Assembly: GCF_026262505.1 (NCBI RefSeq)
Contig: NC_067207.1
Coordinates: 4,844,252 to 4,908,251 of the forward strand
Direction: 5' to 3'
DNA: 64,000 bases
Origin: Trichomonas vaginalis G3
Lineage: Eukaryota > Parabasalia > Trichomonadida > Trichomonadidae
Shown here: in pieces, positions 40,621 to 50,605 of the stretch
Layout of the letters: each line of letters starts with the position of its first letter
Position numbering within the stretch: the stretch's first letter is position 1
Notes under the pieces: generated by a model
What the model was told of the DNA's origin: nothing
Databases searched by the model: none
The model's input: only the letters and a program-made list of their open reading frames with translations
Position numbers and translations under genes: made by a program

Positions 40621-40903
40621 CTAGAATATTTTCAATACTTTACATACAAACATTTTTATTTCTAAAAAACTTTTTAATTTTTTCTAGGATATATGAATGA
40701 AAATAGTTAGAACAAGATTTTGAAGCTCAAAACATTAAAAATTATTAAAGATTTGTATAATATGATTAAAAATGGGAAATAATATGAGGCAATATAAAGG
40801 AATATGAATATTAAATAAATATATCTAAATAGAAAGAATCAGAAAAATCAAATTATTGGCGCCAAAAATGTCACCTTTTTGGTGAGCCATTTCGGTATGA
40901 GAT

Positions 40904-40921
40904 AGGATGAATGAAAAACCT
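40904..40921 (+). repeat. 18-bp duplication right of the insertion
   Basis: Second copy of AGGATGAATGAAAAACCT; see 39835-39852. Confidence 0.85.
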
Positions 40922-41737
40922 AAAGAAGTGATGAATGATAATAAAGAAAACGAAACAAATTCACCTCAAACAGAAGAAGACGAAAAACTTCCGTTATCTT
41001 TTCGAATCTCACTTGCAAGATACAAATTATCTAACAATGTTGAAAAAATTTGTAAATTCTTAGAAGAAGTTGCAGAAAAAGGAAATCAAAAAATGATTAC
41101 AAGAGCAATTGAAGAAGGGCTTTGTGATAAGTTTGACCCAAATGGCTTAAAAGTGATTCATCTAGCAGGCGAAAAAGGAAACCTCAAACTTGTTAAATCT
41201 CTCATTGAATGTGGTATTGATAAAGATCAATTGACGCGCTATGGACAGACTCCACTTGTTCGCGCATCAGCTTATGGCCAACTTGAAGTTGTTAAGTATC
41301 TTGTTTCACTTGGAGCTGAGAAACATAAAGATGCACTCTATTTTGCAGCATATGAAGGTCATCTTGAAGTTGTTAAAATATTAGTTACTGTTGGAAAACA
41401 TCGAGTTAACGAAAGTAAATGGGGTCTTACTCCAATCATTGCGGCATCACAACGAGGTCAGCTTGAAGTTGTTAAATATCTTATCTCTGTTGGAGCTAGA
41501 ATACAATTGAATGATTATGATGAATATTCTGCAATCGTTTGGGCGGCAGGAAATGGTCATCTTGAAGTCGTAAAATATCTTGTCTCAATTGGAGGCGACT
41601 ATAATGCTAAGGAGCATAGTGGAAGAACAGCACTCTCGGTTGCTAAAGGTAAAGTCAGAGAATATCTATTATCTATTGGAGCTGTATAAATAAATCATTA
41701 AATATATCTGAAGTTTTATAATATGAGATAATAATTC

Positions 41738-41805
41738 AAATTTTTATCTGAAGACTTTATTACATTCCTTAGTACAGGAAAAAATCAAGATCCTATCAAT
41801 AATTC
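41738..41805 (+). pseudogene. Relic of a second ankyrin gene N-terminus
   Basis: The stretch TATCTGAAGACTTTATTACA with following bases closely matches 39468-39500 of the ankyrin gene (both code for SEDFI(T/S)FL-type peptide). A short decayed fragment of a tandem neighbour or segmental duplicate. Confidence 0.45.
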
Positions 41806-42088
41806 GGACTTGTAAAGGATATTTTTGTATCAAGAAAGTCCGGCATATTGTACATATATAAAACATCATATGAAACAGTACCTATTTGCATTAGGACAAT
41901 CTGTTGGACTAAAATAGATTTTGTTTTTTTTTTCTCGATATTTTCAATGCCTATTATCATATGATAGTACTGATATTTGATATACATTCAAATTTAATTC
42001 TAGTGTAATTAGAATGACAGACAGACTAAATCCTGAATAATTCAATTGTTTTTTTTTCTCCATTCAATTCAAATTTTTCTGGTTTTCT
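41806..42088. other. Intergenic spacer
   Basis: AT-rich with long T runs; no supported feature. The importin-like gene starts directly after it. Confidence 0.5.
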
Positions 42089-44317
42089 ATGAATTTTGAT
42101 CCACAGATTTTGTGGAAAATTAGAAGTGAAAACCAGGAAGATTTAGATAGGTTATTTCAATTCTTAGCCTATCTCCACTCAAATCCGCAATTTATTTTTC
42201 AATTATTTCAAGATTTCGAAAGGGATGAATTAGACAATTATTTAAGAGAGTTGCTTGCAATAGAGGTGAAAAATTCGTTAAGAATGCATTGGCTAGAAGA
42301 TAATTTTTGGTCAGATCAAGAAAAAAAATTAATTATATCAAACTTATTTAGCATGATTGAAATTGCACCAACAAAAATCAAATGGAACACTGCATATATC
42401 TTCGATGCAATTGTCTGCAAAAAATTAAGCGAACTTTGGTGGTCAGAATTATTAATTAACAGAATAAAATGTGCTGACGATAATTTAAAGCCATATTTAA
42501 TTTATATAGCCCTAAATATAATAAAGGCTCATAACAAGGAAAGGAAACTATTCACAGATGAGCTTGATTCTGTCTTATGCGAACTATTCCAAAGCTATAT
42601 GTATTGCTTTGATGCATACCTTCAAAACAGTATGAATGATGAAAATGATTGCCTTGCTAGTATATTTATTATCAAGTCTTTTCGGTATCTTCTAAAGAAT
42701 TCAGCAATAATCACAACGATCCAAGATATTGAACAACTGTCAAGATCAATATCACAAGTATTATTTATCAAAAATCCGTCTAAATCATTTGTAAGCTTTC
42801 AATATCAAGTAATTAGAACATTTCAGACCATGGTGACCGAGTTTTATGGATCACAAAGCAAATCTTATATTTTTGCAAACCAAAATAGGTATGAATATGC
42901 AATGCAGTTCAAAAATAACGTAATTCTAATTATCATTCAAGTTATTAAAACGATTATGAATGATATCGAGTGCCCAAAGATCTCAAATGCAATAGCATTC
43001 TTTATATATCAACTAGCTTTCTATCAAATCGATGAGTCTTTGTTATCATTAGATTTATTAGAGTTTATAATCAACCGCTGCACATTATCAGATGCAGATT
43101 TTGAAGAAATATTGATTAATCCAATCGCCTTCAAAGAACAACAGATGGATTTTGTTGTTGGATTAGATAAAAATCTTCCTAGGTCTTCCTGCGCTTGTTT
43201 AATTCAAATACTAGATGATTCACATCCAGACATTATTAATAATTTGATTCCAAATGATACAGACCAATTTCAGGTAATTGATTCAAAATTATTTTTATTA
43301 TCTGCAATTATTCAACGAAGACAAAGCGATGAAATAGAAATACCAGCTGAAATATATGAAAAATTAATTGAAATATGCTCAGAATGTATGAAAACTACTT
43401 GTATTCCTTTAATTTTATCAGCTTTCAAGCTTTATTCTTTAATAATACCTGTTTGTAATCCTCTTGATGGGATACAAGAGTGCGAAAACCTTCTTGTTAA
43501 TGATTCTACACTAGAAATACCTTTAATAGGCGTTTTCGCATCGAAAATCATGAGAAAATGCATTGAAAACTCGGAAGTCCAGCCAATGATCAATGTTCCG
43601 ATAGTTCTTGATGCAGTAATTAATCTAATGAACCTTTTAAAGAGCAGAGAGTTCTATAAACTTATACAATGCATCTGCAAAGAATACAGTCAATTTGTTA
43701 TTCCATATTTGGAAGAAATTTTCCATATTTTCATCGAAGAAGCTTATACAGAAGAAATAGTTGATGATCATTCGGCATCACTGATTGAAAATTCTTTGGA
43801 AACAATTGAAAATTTAATTTCATGTTTTACATCTGATAATGATATTCTTATGGAGATCTTCAAATTGACTATGCGTGACTTTATTACGATATTATATAAC
43901 TCTGATGAAGGATATCCTTATGGATCACTATTTAATATTATTGGACTGTTTTCTCAGAACATTACAAGTGATATGCAGGATATGTATGATGCTTTTGTTG
44001 CAATTGTTAATAGTATTTTGACAGATACATCAAAATCAGAAACAATCTTAGAAATGTATTCAAAACAGTTCACTCTTTATGTATATCCTTTATTTTCTGA
44101 AAGGGAGTCTGAATTCGTTGAAACAGAACCTGTACAGACAGCTTTTCAAAATATGTGCGAAATTTGGTATCAATTGATATCATCAGCTAGCGAAGATACA
44201 ATAAATTCTGGATTTTATACAGAAACTATAAGAAATTTCATTTTCATGCTCAACGTAGGAATTCAAGCATATCCAGAGAATCCTTTGCTTGAAAGCCTAC
44301 TAGTTGAATACCAATAG
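42089..44317 (+). CDS. Importin-beta family karyopherin (IPO7/8-like)
   Basis: A 742-residue, all-helical protein. The N-terminus fits the importin-beta/exportin pattern: two starting helices, then LLAIEVKNSLRMHWLEDNFW followed by SDQEKKLIISNLFSMIEIAP. This corresponds to the 'A--LKN---KYW...W...EK..I...L' signature, followed by LWWSELLINRI in the place of 'YP-RW..LL..L'. HEAT-like helix pairs and an acidic tendency continue to the end. The family carries cargo through nuclear pores under Ran control. At 742 residues it is shorter than IPO7/8 (about 1,040), so cargo range may differ. No membrane span or signal. Confidence 0.72.
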   Translation: MNFDPQILWKIRSENQEDLDRLFQFLAYLHSNPQFIFQLFQDFERDELDNYLRELLAIEVKNSLRMHWLEDNFWSDQEKKLIISNLFSMIEIAPTKIKWNTAYIFDAIVCKKLSELWWSELLINRIKCADDNLKPYLIYIALNIIKAHNKERKLFTDELDSVLCELFQSYMYCFDAYLQNSMNDENDCLASIFIIKSFRYLLKNSAIITTIQDIEQLSRSISQVLFIKNPSKSFVSFQYQVIRTFQTMVTEFYGSQSKSYIFANQNRYEYAMQFKNNVILIIIQVIKTIMNDIECPKISNAIAFFIYQLAFYQIDESLLSLDLLEFIINRCTLSDADFEEILINPIAFKEQQMDFVVGLDKNLPRSSCACLIQILDDSHPDIINNLIPNDTDQFQVIDSKLFLLSAIIQRRQSDEIEIPAEIYEKLIEICSECMKTTCIPLILSAFKLYSLIIPVCNPLDGIQECENLLVNDSTLEIPLIGVFASKIMRKCIENSEVQPMINVPIVLDAVINLMNLLKSREFYKLIQCICKEYSQFVIPYLEEIFHIFIEEAYTEEIVDDHSASLIENSLETIENLISCFTSDNDILMEIFKLTMRDFITILYNSDEGYPYGSLFNIIGLFSQNITSDMQDMYDAFVAIVNSILTDTSKSETILEMYSKQFTLYVYPLFSERESEFVETEPVQTAFQNMCEIWYQLISSASEDTINSGFYTETIRNFIFMLNVGIQAYPENPLLESLLVEYQ

Positions 44318-44839
44318 ATCATTCTTGTAATTGTATGTATTTTTATGTATAATTGTAATATTATTTATATAAAATATATAGTTTGAAAATAATATGAGTT
44401 AATATTTCTCGCTTTATGTAAAATTCCGAACTAGTCAAAACCAGTAAGGAACTAATGATATTATTGTTCTCAATTACTTAAAGATATGGCAGCATAACTA
44501 ATGATTTGGGACCTTTTTAAGAGAATATTTCTTTTTATTGATCAATTTCTCAATATACTCACATGTTTATTGCGCTGTATCAAATTCTATATCCATTGTC
44601 GTTATTTTTTTTTGGACCATTTTGATCAATTTCAGTTTTAACAAAGCAGAATCAGATGCTTTAAGGAGAAATTTATTTCTATTATCGATATGAAACACTT
44701 CTATTATACTTTTGATCTGAAACAAAAATTGAACGGATTTCTGTTTCTTTTCAAAAAATAATTTACCTGCTCGTGTAATAATTCATTTTCTACAACTATC
44801 TTCTGTTGTATTTAATAACGCAAATCTAACAAAATTGAA
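44318..44839. other. Intergenic spacer
   Basis: About 520 bp, AT-rich. Apart from the initiator near the calnexin start, nothing is recognised. Confidence 0.5.
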
Positions 44840-44852
44840 TTGATATCTTATT

Positions 44853-44857
44853 TCATA
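44853..44857 (+). promoter_or_regulatory. Initiator-like motif (TCATA)
   Basis: TCATA fits TCA(+1)Y(T/A). The A at 44855 lies 12 nt before the calnexin ATG at 44867, a typical trichomonad leader length. Confidence 0.45.
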
Positions 44858-44866
44858 CAAAAAATT

Positions 44867-46501
44867 ATGATACCATTTCTCTCGCTTCTTATTGAAGCTA
44901 GGACATTTAAAAAGGTACCAGAGAAGCCTATTCCAATGTGTCCAAATGGTGGATATTACCATTTCTTGTCAGCTAATGACAAAGACTGGAAAGAACGTTT
45001 TATAATTTCTCAACTTGAGAATATCACAGGAAACTGGTCTTGTGAGGAAACAGGTGCTCCGCAAGGAGTTCCGGGTGAAAAGATGTTTTTCATGGAACTT
45101 GGTTCTGCTTATTATGGCGCATCAACACAATTTGTAAAACCACTTATATTACAAAATCAAACATTAGTTGTTCAATACGAAGTTCGTCTCCAAAATGATT
45201 TGGAGTGCGGTGGCGCCTATGTAAAATTATTTAGCGATGAAAACTACGTTCCAGAGAAAGTATCTAACGAAACGAAGTACTCTATCATGTTTGGTCCAGA
45301 TAAATGCGGTGGAACAAATAAAGTACACTTCATTTTCCGCCATAAGAACATTTTATCCGGAGCTATTGAAGAAAAGCATCTCAAAGATCCTCCTCAAATC
45401 AAATCAGACAAAATTTCACATCTCTACACCCTAATTGTCCGTAAAGACAACTCTTACGAAATTTTAATTGATGGAGAATCATCGAAATCAGGCAGTTTAC
45501 TCACAGACTTTGATCCAGCTGTGTTCCCTAAAAAAGATATCGATGATCCAAACGATACAAAGCCCGCTGATTGGGTTGATGCCAAACAAATTCCAGATCC
45601 AAACGCAACGAAGCCAGAAGACTGGGATGAAGACGAACCACAGTTCATAAACGATACATCCAAGTTCGATCCACCCGAAGGATGGCTTGAAGATGAGCCA
45701 AAAATGATCAAAGATCCAAATGCTACGAAACCAGCTGACTGGGATGAAGAAGTCCTTGGAGAATGGGAAGCCCCTGATGTACCTAACCCACTCTGCGTAT
45801 CAGCTCCTGGTTGCGGACCATATGAAGTTCCAGTTATTCCAAATCCAAAGTACAAAGGCAAGTGGTCACCACCAATGATCGATAACCCTGAATACAAAGG
45901 CGAATGGAAGCCAAAACAGATACCAAATCCATACTATTATGAAGATCGTCATCCTCATAATTTTATGCCTATAACGGCTGTTGGATTTGACCTTTGGGAA
46001 GTCAACAGAATGATTGGTTTCACTAATATTTATATCGGAACAGACGAAGATGCCGTTTACAAGTGGAATCGCGATCATTTCATTCCAAAACACAAGAAAC
46101 AAGAAAAGGCAAACTCAGCAGATGATAAAACAGAACAGAAGAAAGAACTTGGTGGCTTATACATGAAAGCGGTTAAAGGTTGCAAACAAATTTGGAAGAA
46201 TTTCGTAACTCTTTACATTGCTTATCAATGGCCAACAATTGGTGCTTGTGCAATAATAGTAGTACTAAATATCATTGTTTTCGTACTTTGCGCAAGATCT
46301 AGCAATTACACGACCATTTATGTGAATATTAAAGTTCGTGAAGAGCCAAACCAAGAAAAGGAAGAGAATAAAGAAGAAAAGGAAGAGAATAAAGAAGAAA
46401 GTGATGATGAAAAGGAAAAAAAAAGTGAAATTGAAGATAAAGATGAAAAGGTAGAGAAAGTATTTTATAGATTTCCAGATGGGGAAAAATTACGCCACTA
46501 A
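44867..46501 (+). CDS. Calnexin (ER lectin chaperone)
   Basis: 544 residues from the ATG at 44867. The N-terminal MIPFLSLLIEA is a short signal peptide. The lectin domain holds AYYGASTQFVKPLILQNQTL, VQYEVRLQNDLECGGAYVKL and MFGPDKCGGTNKVHFIFRHK, including the Cys pair of the family. The P-domain shows the four type-1 repeats (DDPNDTKPADW, PDPNATKPEDWDEDEP, PPEGWLEDEP, KDPNATKPADWDEE) and type-2 repeats (GKWSPPMIDNPEYKGEWKPK). A single transmembrane helix (IGACAIIVVLNIIVFVLCA) lies near residues 458-477, followed by a 64-residue Glu/Lys-rich cytosolic tail. Calnexin binds monoglucosylated or trimmed N-glycans and retains folding glycoproteins in the ER. The membrane span separates it from calreticulin. 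Confidence 0.96.
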   Translation: MIPFLSLLIEARTFKKVPEKPIPMCPNGGYYHFLSANDKDWKERFIISQLENITGNWSCEETGAPQGVPGEKMFFMELGSAYYGASTQFVKPLILQNQTLVVQYEVRLQNDLECGGAYVKLFSDENYVPEKVSNETKYSIMFGPDKCGGTNKVHFIFRHKNILSGAIEEKHLKDPPQIKSDKISHLYTLIVRKDNSYEILIDGESSKSGSLLTDFDPAVFPKKDIDDPNDTKPADWVDAKQIPDPNATKPEDWDEDEPQFINDTSKFDPPEGWLEDEPKMIKDPNATKPADWDEEVLGEWEAPDVPNPLCVSAPGCGPYEVPVIPNPKYKGKWSPPMIDNPEYKGEWKPKQIPNPYYYEDRHPHNFMPITAVGFDLWEVNRMIGFTNIYIGTDEDAVYKWNRDHFIPKHKKQEKANSADDKTEQKKELGGLYMKAVKGCKQIWKNFVTLYIAYQWPTIGACAIIVVLNIIVFVLCARSSNYTTIYVNIKVREEPNQEKEENKEEKEENKEESDDEKEKKSEIEDKDEKVEKVFYRFPDGEKLRH

Positions 46502-47784
46502 GAAGTAAATGCTCTTGGGGAGAGCTCCACTTGAGGAGCTGATGATTAAATTTATTTGATTTTTCTAGTAAAATTTTCAATTTTGGATTTTTTTTTTAAT
46601 TTTTTTATTTTTTCTTCAATTTTATTGACATGCTATACATATATGTCATGCTCGGAATATCATTACACCTTTCAAAGCAGATAAGTATAGTATTCTGAGA
46701 GAACTTCGTTAAACGATGATAAATGGAAAGAAAAATAATGTAATAAAACAATTAAACCCATTTTCTAACATAAAGTCTCCGTATTGTTTTTCTGCCTCAA
46801 TATTGAGTGAATCTCTATCGAAAATTTGAATAAGACTTTATGAAGGAAAAGGAGTTTATAAACTTGAAAAGAAAGAAAATGTAACGTTTCAAAATTTTTT
46901 CTGGTTCAAAAATTGCTGACTGGTTCAGATGCAGAAGAAAACAAGAAAATATCTTTTTGCCATTTTTATTATCGGCTGCTTTATTTTTGACACAATGGCA
47001 AAAATATTTTAAGGGTCAACTCCGGCCAATTTGACACACAGGATTTTTCACTATCAAGGAAACTACTTGAATAATAAACAATTATATGCAATATTATTAT
47101 AATTATTCTTATATATACTGTGCCATATTATGGGGCAATCAGATAATTTGAACTCTCTCAATTTGGAAACGTTAATAAAATAATGATAAACATGAAAAGA
47201 AAGAGAATTCTATAAAATAATGACAATAAATTCTATGAGAGAGGCCTTTTTAAATTTTACTTTGGTTATCATTGGTAATATGTAAGGCTGCTACTGTTGT
47301 AATATTTCGAAAAAAATAATGGTTTCAACTTTAATGCAAGATATGATGAGTTGAACATCGAATAATTGGATTTTTGTAATATTAATATTCTTTATTCCCT
47401 AGTATATCATTGTTTCATACTAATAACGTGGATTAATTCTGTTTCAATGATCAGATAAAGCGAAAACAATATACTCATTTGCCACTTTTTTGGTCTCAAA
47501 AAAGAGTTTTTTTTCATATCTTAGCTTGAACAAAAAAGTAGCTTTTAGTTTACTTATTGTTACATCAATATATTAAATATTCTCTATATTCTCATTGTTT
47601 CATACTGGGTTATGTTTCAAATGTCTTGATAGTCTAGATCGGAAAGAATATTTTCGAAATCTTTTGAAAAACGATTATTGAATTAACATTATATTATTAT
47701 GAGATGTTTATTATTCAAAAATAGCAACACTACGATATCTTTTTCATTATAGAATAATGCTATTGGAAAAAGAATTATTAGACA
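46502..47784. other. Gene-free region
   Basis: About 1.28 kb of AT-rich DNA between calnexin and the minisatellite. It contains scattered phrases seen again in the minisatellite (e.g. AACATGAAAAGAAAGAGAAT near 47190), so it may be decayed repeat. No coding stretch found. Confidence 0.55.
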
Positions 47785-47880
47785 TTTGTAGCACCATGTT
47801 CAACTAAGAATTGGATAATTTTTGTTACTTTATTTTCGATGGCAATACTAAGAGGGCATTCATTAATATCAAGAGAATTT
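47785..47880 (-). pseudogene. Ankyrin-repeat relic, copy 1
   Basis: Leftward translation DINECPLSIAIENKVTKIIQ then FLVEHGAT is one ankyrin repeat of the trichomonad type. No longer part of an open gene. It abuts the minisatellite. Confidence 0.65.
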
Positions 47881-49440
47881 CATAAAACAATGATAAATAT
47901 GAAAAGAAAGAGAATGTAATAAAACAATGATAAATATAAATAGAAAGAGAATGTTATAAATCATTGATAAATATAAAAGGAAATAGAATGTGAAAAAACA
48001 ATGATAAATATGAAAAGAAAGAAAATCCAATAAAACAATGATAAATATGAAAAGAAAGATAATGCCATAAAACATTGATAAAGATGAAAAGAAAGAGAAT
48101 ATAATAAAACATTGATAAAGATGAAAAGAAAGAGAATGTAATAAAATAATGAGATATATTATAAGAAAGAGGATAAGTTTCATGTTAGCATCAGCACCAT
48201 GCTCAACTAAGAATTGGATAATTTTTGTTACTTTATTTTCGATGGCAATACTAAGAGGGCATTCATTAATATCAAGAGAATTTCATAAAACAATGATAAA
48301 TATGAAAAGAAAGAGAATGTAATAAAACAATGATAAATATAAATAGAAAGAGAATGTTATAAATCATTGATAAATATAAAAGGAAATAGAATGTGAAAAA
48401 ACAATGATAAATATGAAAAGAAAGAAAATCCAATAAAACAATGATAAATATGAAAAGAAAGATAATGCCATAAAACATTGATAAAGATGAAAAGAAAGAG
48501 AATATAATAAAACATTGATAAAGATGAAAAGAAAGAGAATATAATAAAACATTGATAAATATGAAAAGAAATAGAATTTCATATAACAATGATAAATATA
48601 AAAAGAAAGAGAATGTCATAAAATAGTTAAAAATATGAAAAGAAAGAGAATGTTATAAAATAGTTATAAATATGAAAAGAAATAGAATTTCATAAAACTA
48701 TGATAAATATTAAAATAAAATGAATTGGATAAAGCATTGATAAATATGAAAAGAAAGAGAATGTAATAAAACATTAATAAATATGAAGAGAAAGAGAATG
48801 TAATAAAAAATTGATAAATATGAAGAGAAAAAGAATTATATTTAACAATGCTAAATATGTAAACAAAGTGAATTTTTTAAAACATTTATAAATCTGATAA
48901 GAAAGAGAATATCATAAAACAATGATAAATATGAAAAGAAAGAGAATGTAATAAAACATTGATAAATATTGAAAGAAAGAGAATTTCATAAAACAATGAA
49001 AAATATGGAAAGAAAGAGAATTTTATAAAACATTGATAAATATATATATATAAAAGAATATAATAAAACATTGATAAATATAAAAAGAAAGAGAATGCTA
49101 TCAAACAATGATAAATATTGAAAGAAAGAGAATTTCATAAAACAATGATAAATATGAAGAGAAAGATATTGTAATAAAACAATGATAAATATGAAGAGAA
49201 AGAGAATTTTATCAAACAATGATAAATATTGAAAGATAGAAAATTAAATCAAACAATGATAAATATGAAAAGAATGAGAATGCCATAAAACAATGATAAA
49301 TATAAAAAGAAAGAGAATCCAATAAAACTATAATGAATATGGAAAGAAAAAGAATTCTATAAAACATTGATAAATATGAAGAGAAAGAGAATTTCATAAA
49401 ACAATGATAAATATGGAAAGAAAGATAATAATATAAAATA
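47876..49440 (+). repeat. 37-bp minisatellite (about 40 units)
   Basis: Unit ATAAAACAATGATAAATATG plus AAAAGAAAGAGAATGTA, 37 bp, with many variants. It runs up to the left end of the nested Polinton. A 403-bp block including the ankyrin relic is duplicated (47791 and 48194), showing expansion in larger steps. Confidence 0.92.
48184..48276 (-). pseudogene. Ankyrin-repeat relic, copy 2
   Basis: Same ankyrin peptide as copy 1, ending FLVEHGADAN. Duplicated with its flanking minisatellite. Confidence 0.65.
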
Positions 49441-49442
49441 AT

Positions 49443-50337
49443 AGTAGTAGGATAAGGCGGGGTGTGTGACTTTTTTTGTAAACGTAAGAATTCATACAAT
49501 ATCGAGCGATTTTGTATCATTATTTTAACATATTAATTTTAAAATAATTTATTTTTTTATTCTTACATAAATGACCCAACAAGTAAAACCAGATAAAATA
49601 GATTATCGAATTTTAGAGGATGGTGTTCCTGTTTATATTCAAAGATTTAAAGGGAAGCAATATTATAGAATTGTTAATCCTGAATACATAAAACATTTAT
49701 TTAAAAAGGAAGACTGTGAATTATTAAACGTTAATGAATATGAAACCAATAAATCAAAACTGAGATATAAATATATTGGAAGTGATGAAAGGTGCAAAGA
49801 TAAAGATAAAGTTTATACAGTTTCATATAATGAATGGAAAACCAATAAGATAAGAAAACATTTAGGAGATTATGGTAAAAGTTCTGAATTCTTTAAATCT
49901 AGTATGTATGAGAGAGTAAAAGAAATTAGAAATAATTATTTTCATTAAAAAATTAACATTAATTTTAAAATAATTTTATTTTTTATCTTTTATAAAAGAA
50001 GCTATATATAGATGATGTCAGATATTCCGCGATTAATTAAACATTGTTTAAATCCTGAATGGAATCAATGAGTCATAATCAAAGACCTCATAAACGAGTA
50101 AAAGATTCACTACCATAATGAAATAAACACATTAAAAAATAAACTTTAAAAAATTCATGTCTCAGAATCAACATAGAACTTTAAGAAACTAATGATATTT
50201 GATTTATGAAATCAATTATTTGATTCATTCTTTCTTCAATCTCTTCTATTCTTTTTGTTAAATCATCAATTTTCATTAATGAGGTGATTCTTGATTGAGG
50301 AATAGATTTTAAACTAACCACTCCTTTTATTTTTGAA
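49443..50337. mobile_element. Left end of a further Polinton, apparently split by element 2
   Basis: Begins AGTAGTAGGATAAGGCGGGG TGTGTGACTTT, the Polinton terminus. It then carries a 125-aa gene and a stretch (about 50038-50337) matching the inner part of element 1's terminal repeat. It breaks off where a second terminus (AGTAGTATATG) begins. The simplest reading is that element 2 inserted into this older copy's terminal repeat; the rest would lie beyond the window. Confidence 0.6.
49571..49948 (+). CDS. Small Polinton gene of unknown function (125 aa)
   Basis: Starts MTQQVKPDKIDYRILEDGVP, is rich in Tyr and Lys, and ends KEIRNNYFH. Preceded by the element start signature (TTTTTTTATTCTTACATAAATG). 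No homologue in elements 1 or 2 within the window; it occupies a place where element 1 has only terminal-repeat sequence. Function unknown. Confidence 0.6.
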   Translation: MTQQVKPDKIDYRILEDGVPVYIQRFKGKQYYRIVNPEYIKHLFKKEDCELLNVNEYETNKSKLRYKYIGSDERCKDKDKVYTVSYNEWKTNKIRKHLGDYGKSSEFFKSSMYERVKEIRNNYFH

Positions 50338-50605
50338 AGTAGTATATGTTGAAGGGTTTTGTGACTTTTTTTGTAAACGTAAGAATTCATACAATATTGA
50401 ACGATTTTGTATCATTTTTTTTAACATATGAAGTAAAAAATGTATGATTTTTACGGTTTTTATTCTTACGTTTTTGAATAAATCAAGATTTAAAAATTTT
50501 CAGAATCGTAAGAAATTTTCACTAAACCCATACATAAAAATAAAAAAATAAATCTTTAAAAATTCATGTCTTACATTTTTTGAATAATTTATTTTTTTAA
50601 TTCGT

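Larger units (their letters stand above)
39853..40903. mobile_element. Inserted inverted-repeat element with hairpin cluster (1,051 bp)
   Basis: Bounded by an 18-bp direct repeat of host coding sequence. About 6 bp inside each edge lie inverted repeats: TACCGAAATGGCTAACAAAA with AGTGACA on the left, and on the right, read inward, TACCGAAATGGCTCACCAAA with AAGGTGACA. The interior is AT-rich apart from a cluster of four long hairpins (40013-40270) and one 52-codon leftward frame. No transposase of useful length is present. The inverted repeats suggest a non-autonomous DNA transposon, but an 18-bp duplication is unusually long for known families. Confidence 0.75.
39340..41689 (+). pseudogene. 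Ankyrin-repeat protein gene, interrupted by an inserted element
   Basis: A host gene starting MGGELVLNYEYIAAHIKDYI, the usual N-terminal helical domain of trichomonad ankyrin proteins. An in-frame TAA follows at 39499-39501, where the frame then continues (SDSSITKLNLYRCTRKTKVS...). At 39853 a 1,051-bp element is inserted. The same frame resumes at the duplicated MNEKP codons (40907) and runs 260 residues to 41689. The 3' part contains six ankyrin repeats, e.g. RYGQTPLVRASAYGQLEVVK and VWAAGNGHLEVVKYLVSIGG. Ankyrin arrays bind proteins and are hugely expanded in trichomonads. The stop and the insertion make a full protein unlikely, but the 3' part could still be expressed from 40907. Confidence 0.88.

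Noticed and set aside
45454-45897. 147-codon Ser/Gly-rich leftward frame in calnexin
   Set aside because: Antisense shadow of the P-domain repeats.
47869-49520. Several leftward Phe/Ile/Ser-rich frames of 70-115 codons
   Set aside because: All are translations of the 37-bp minisatellite; membrane-like composition is a by-product of T-rich sequence.
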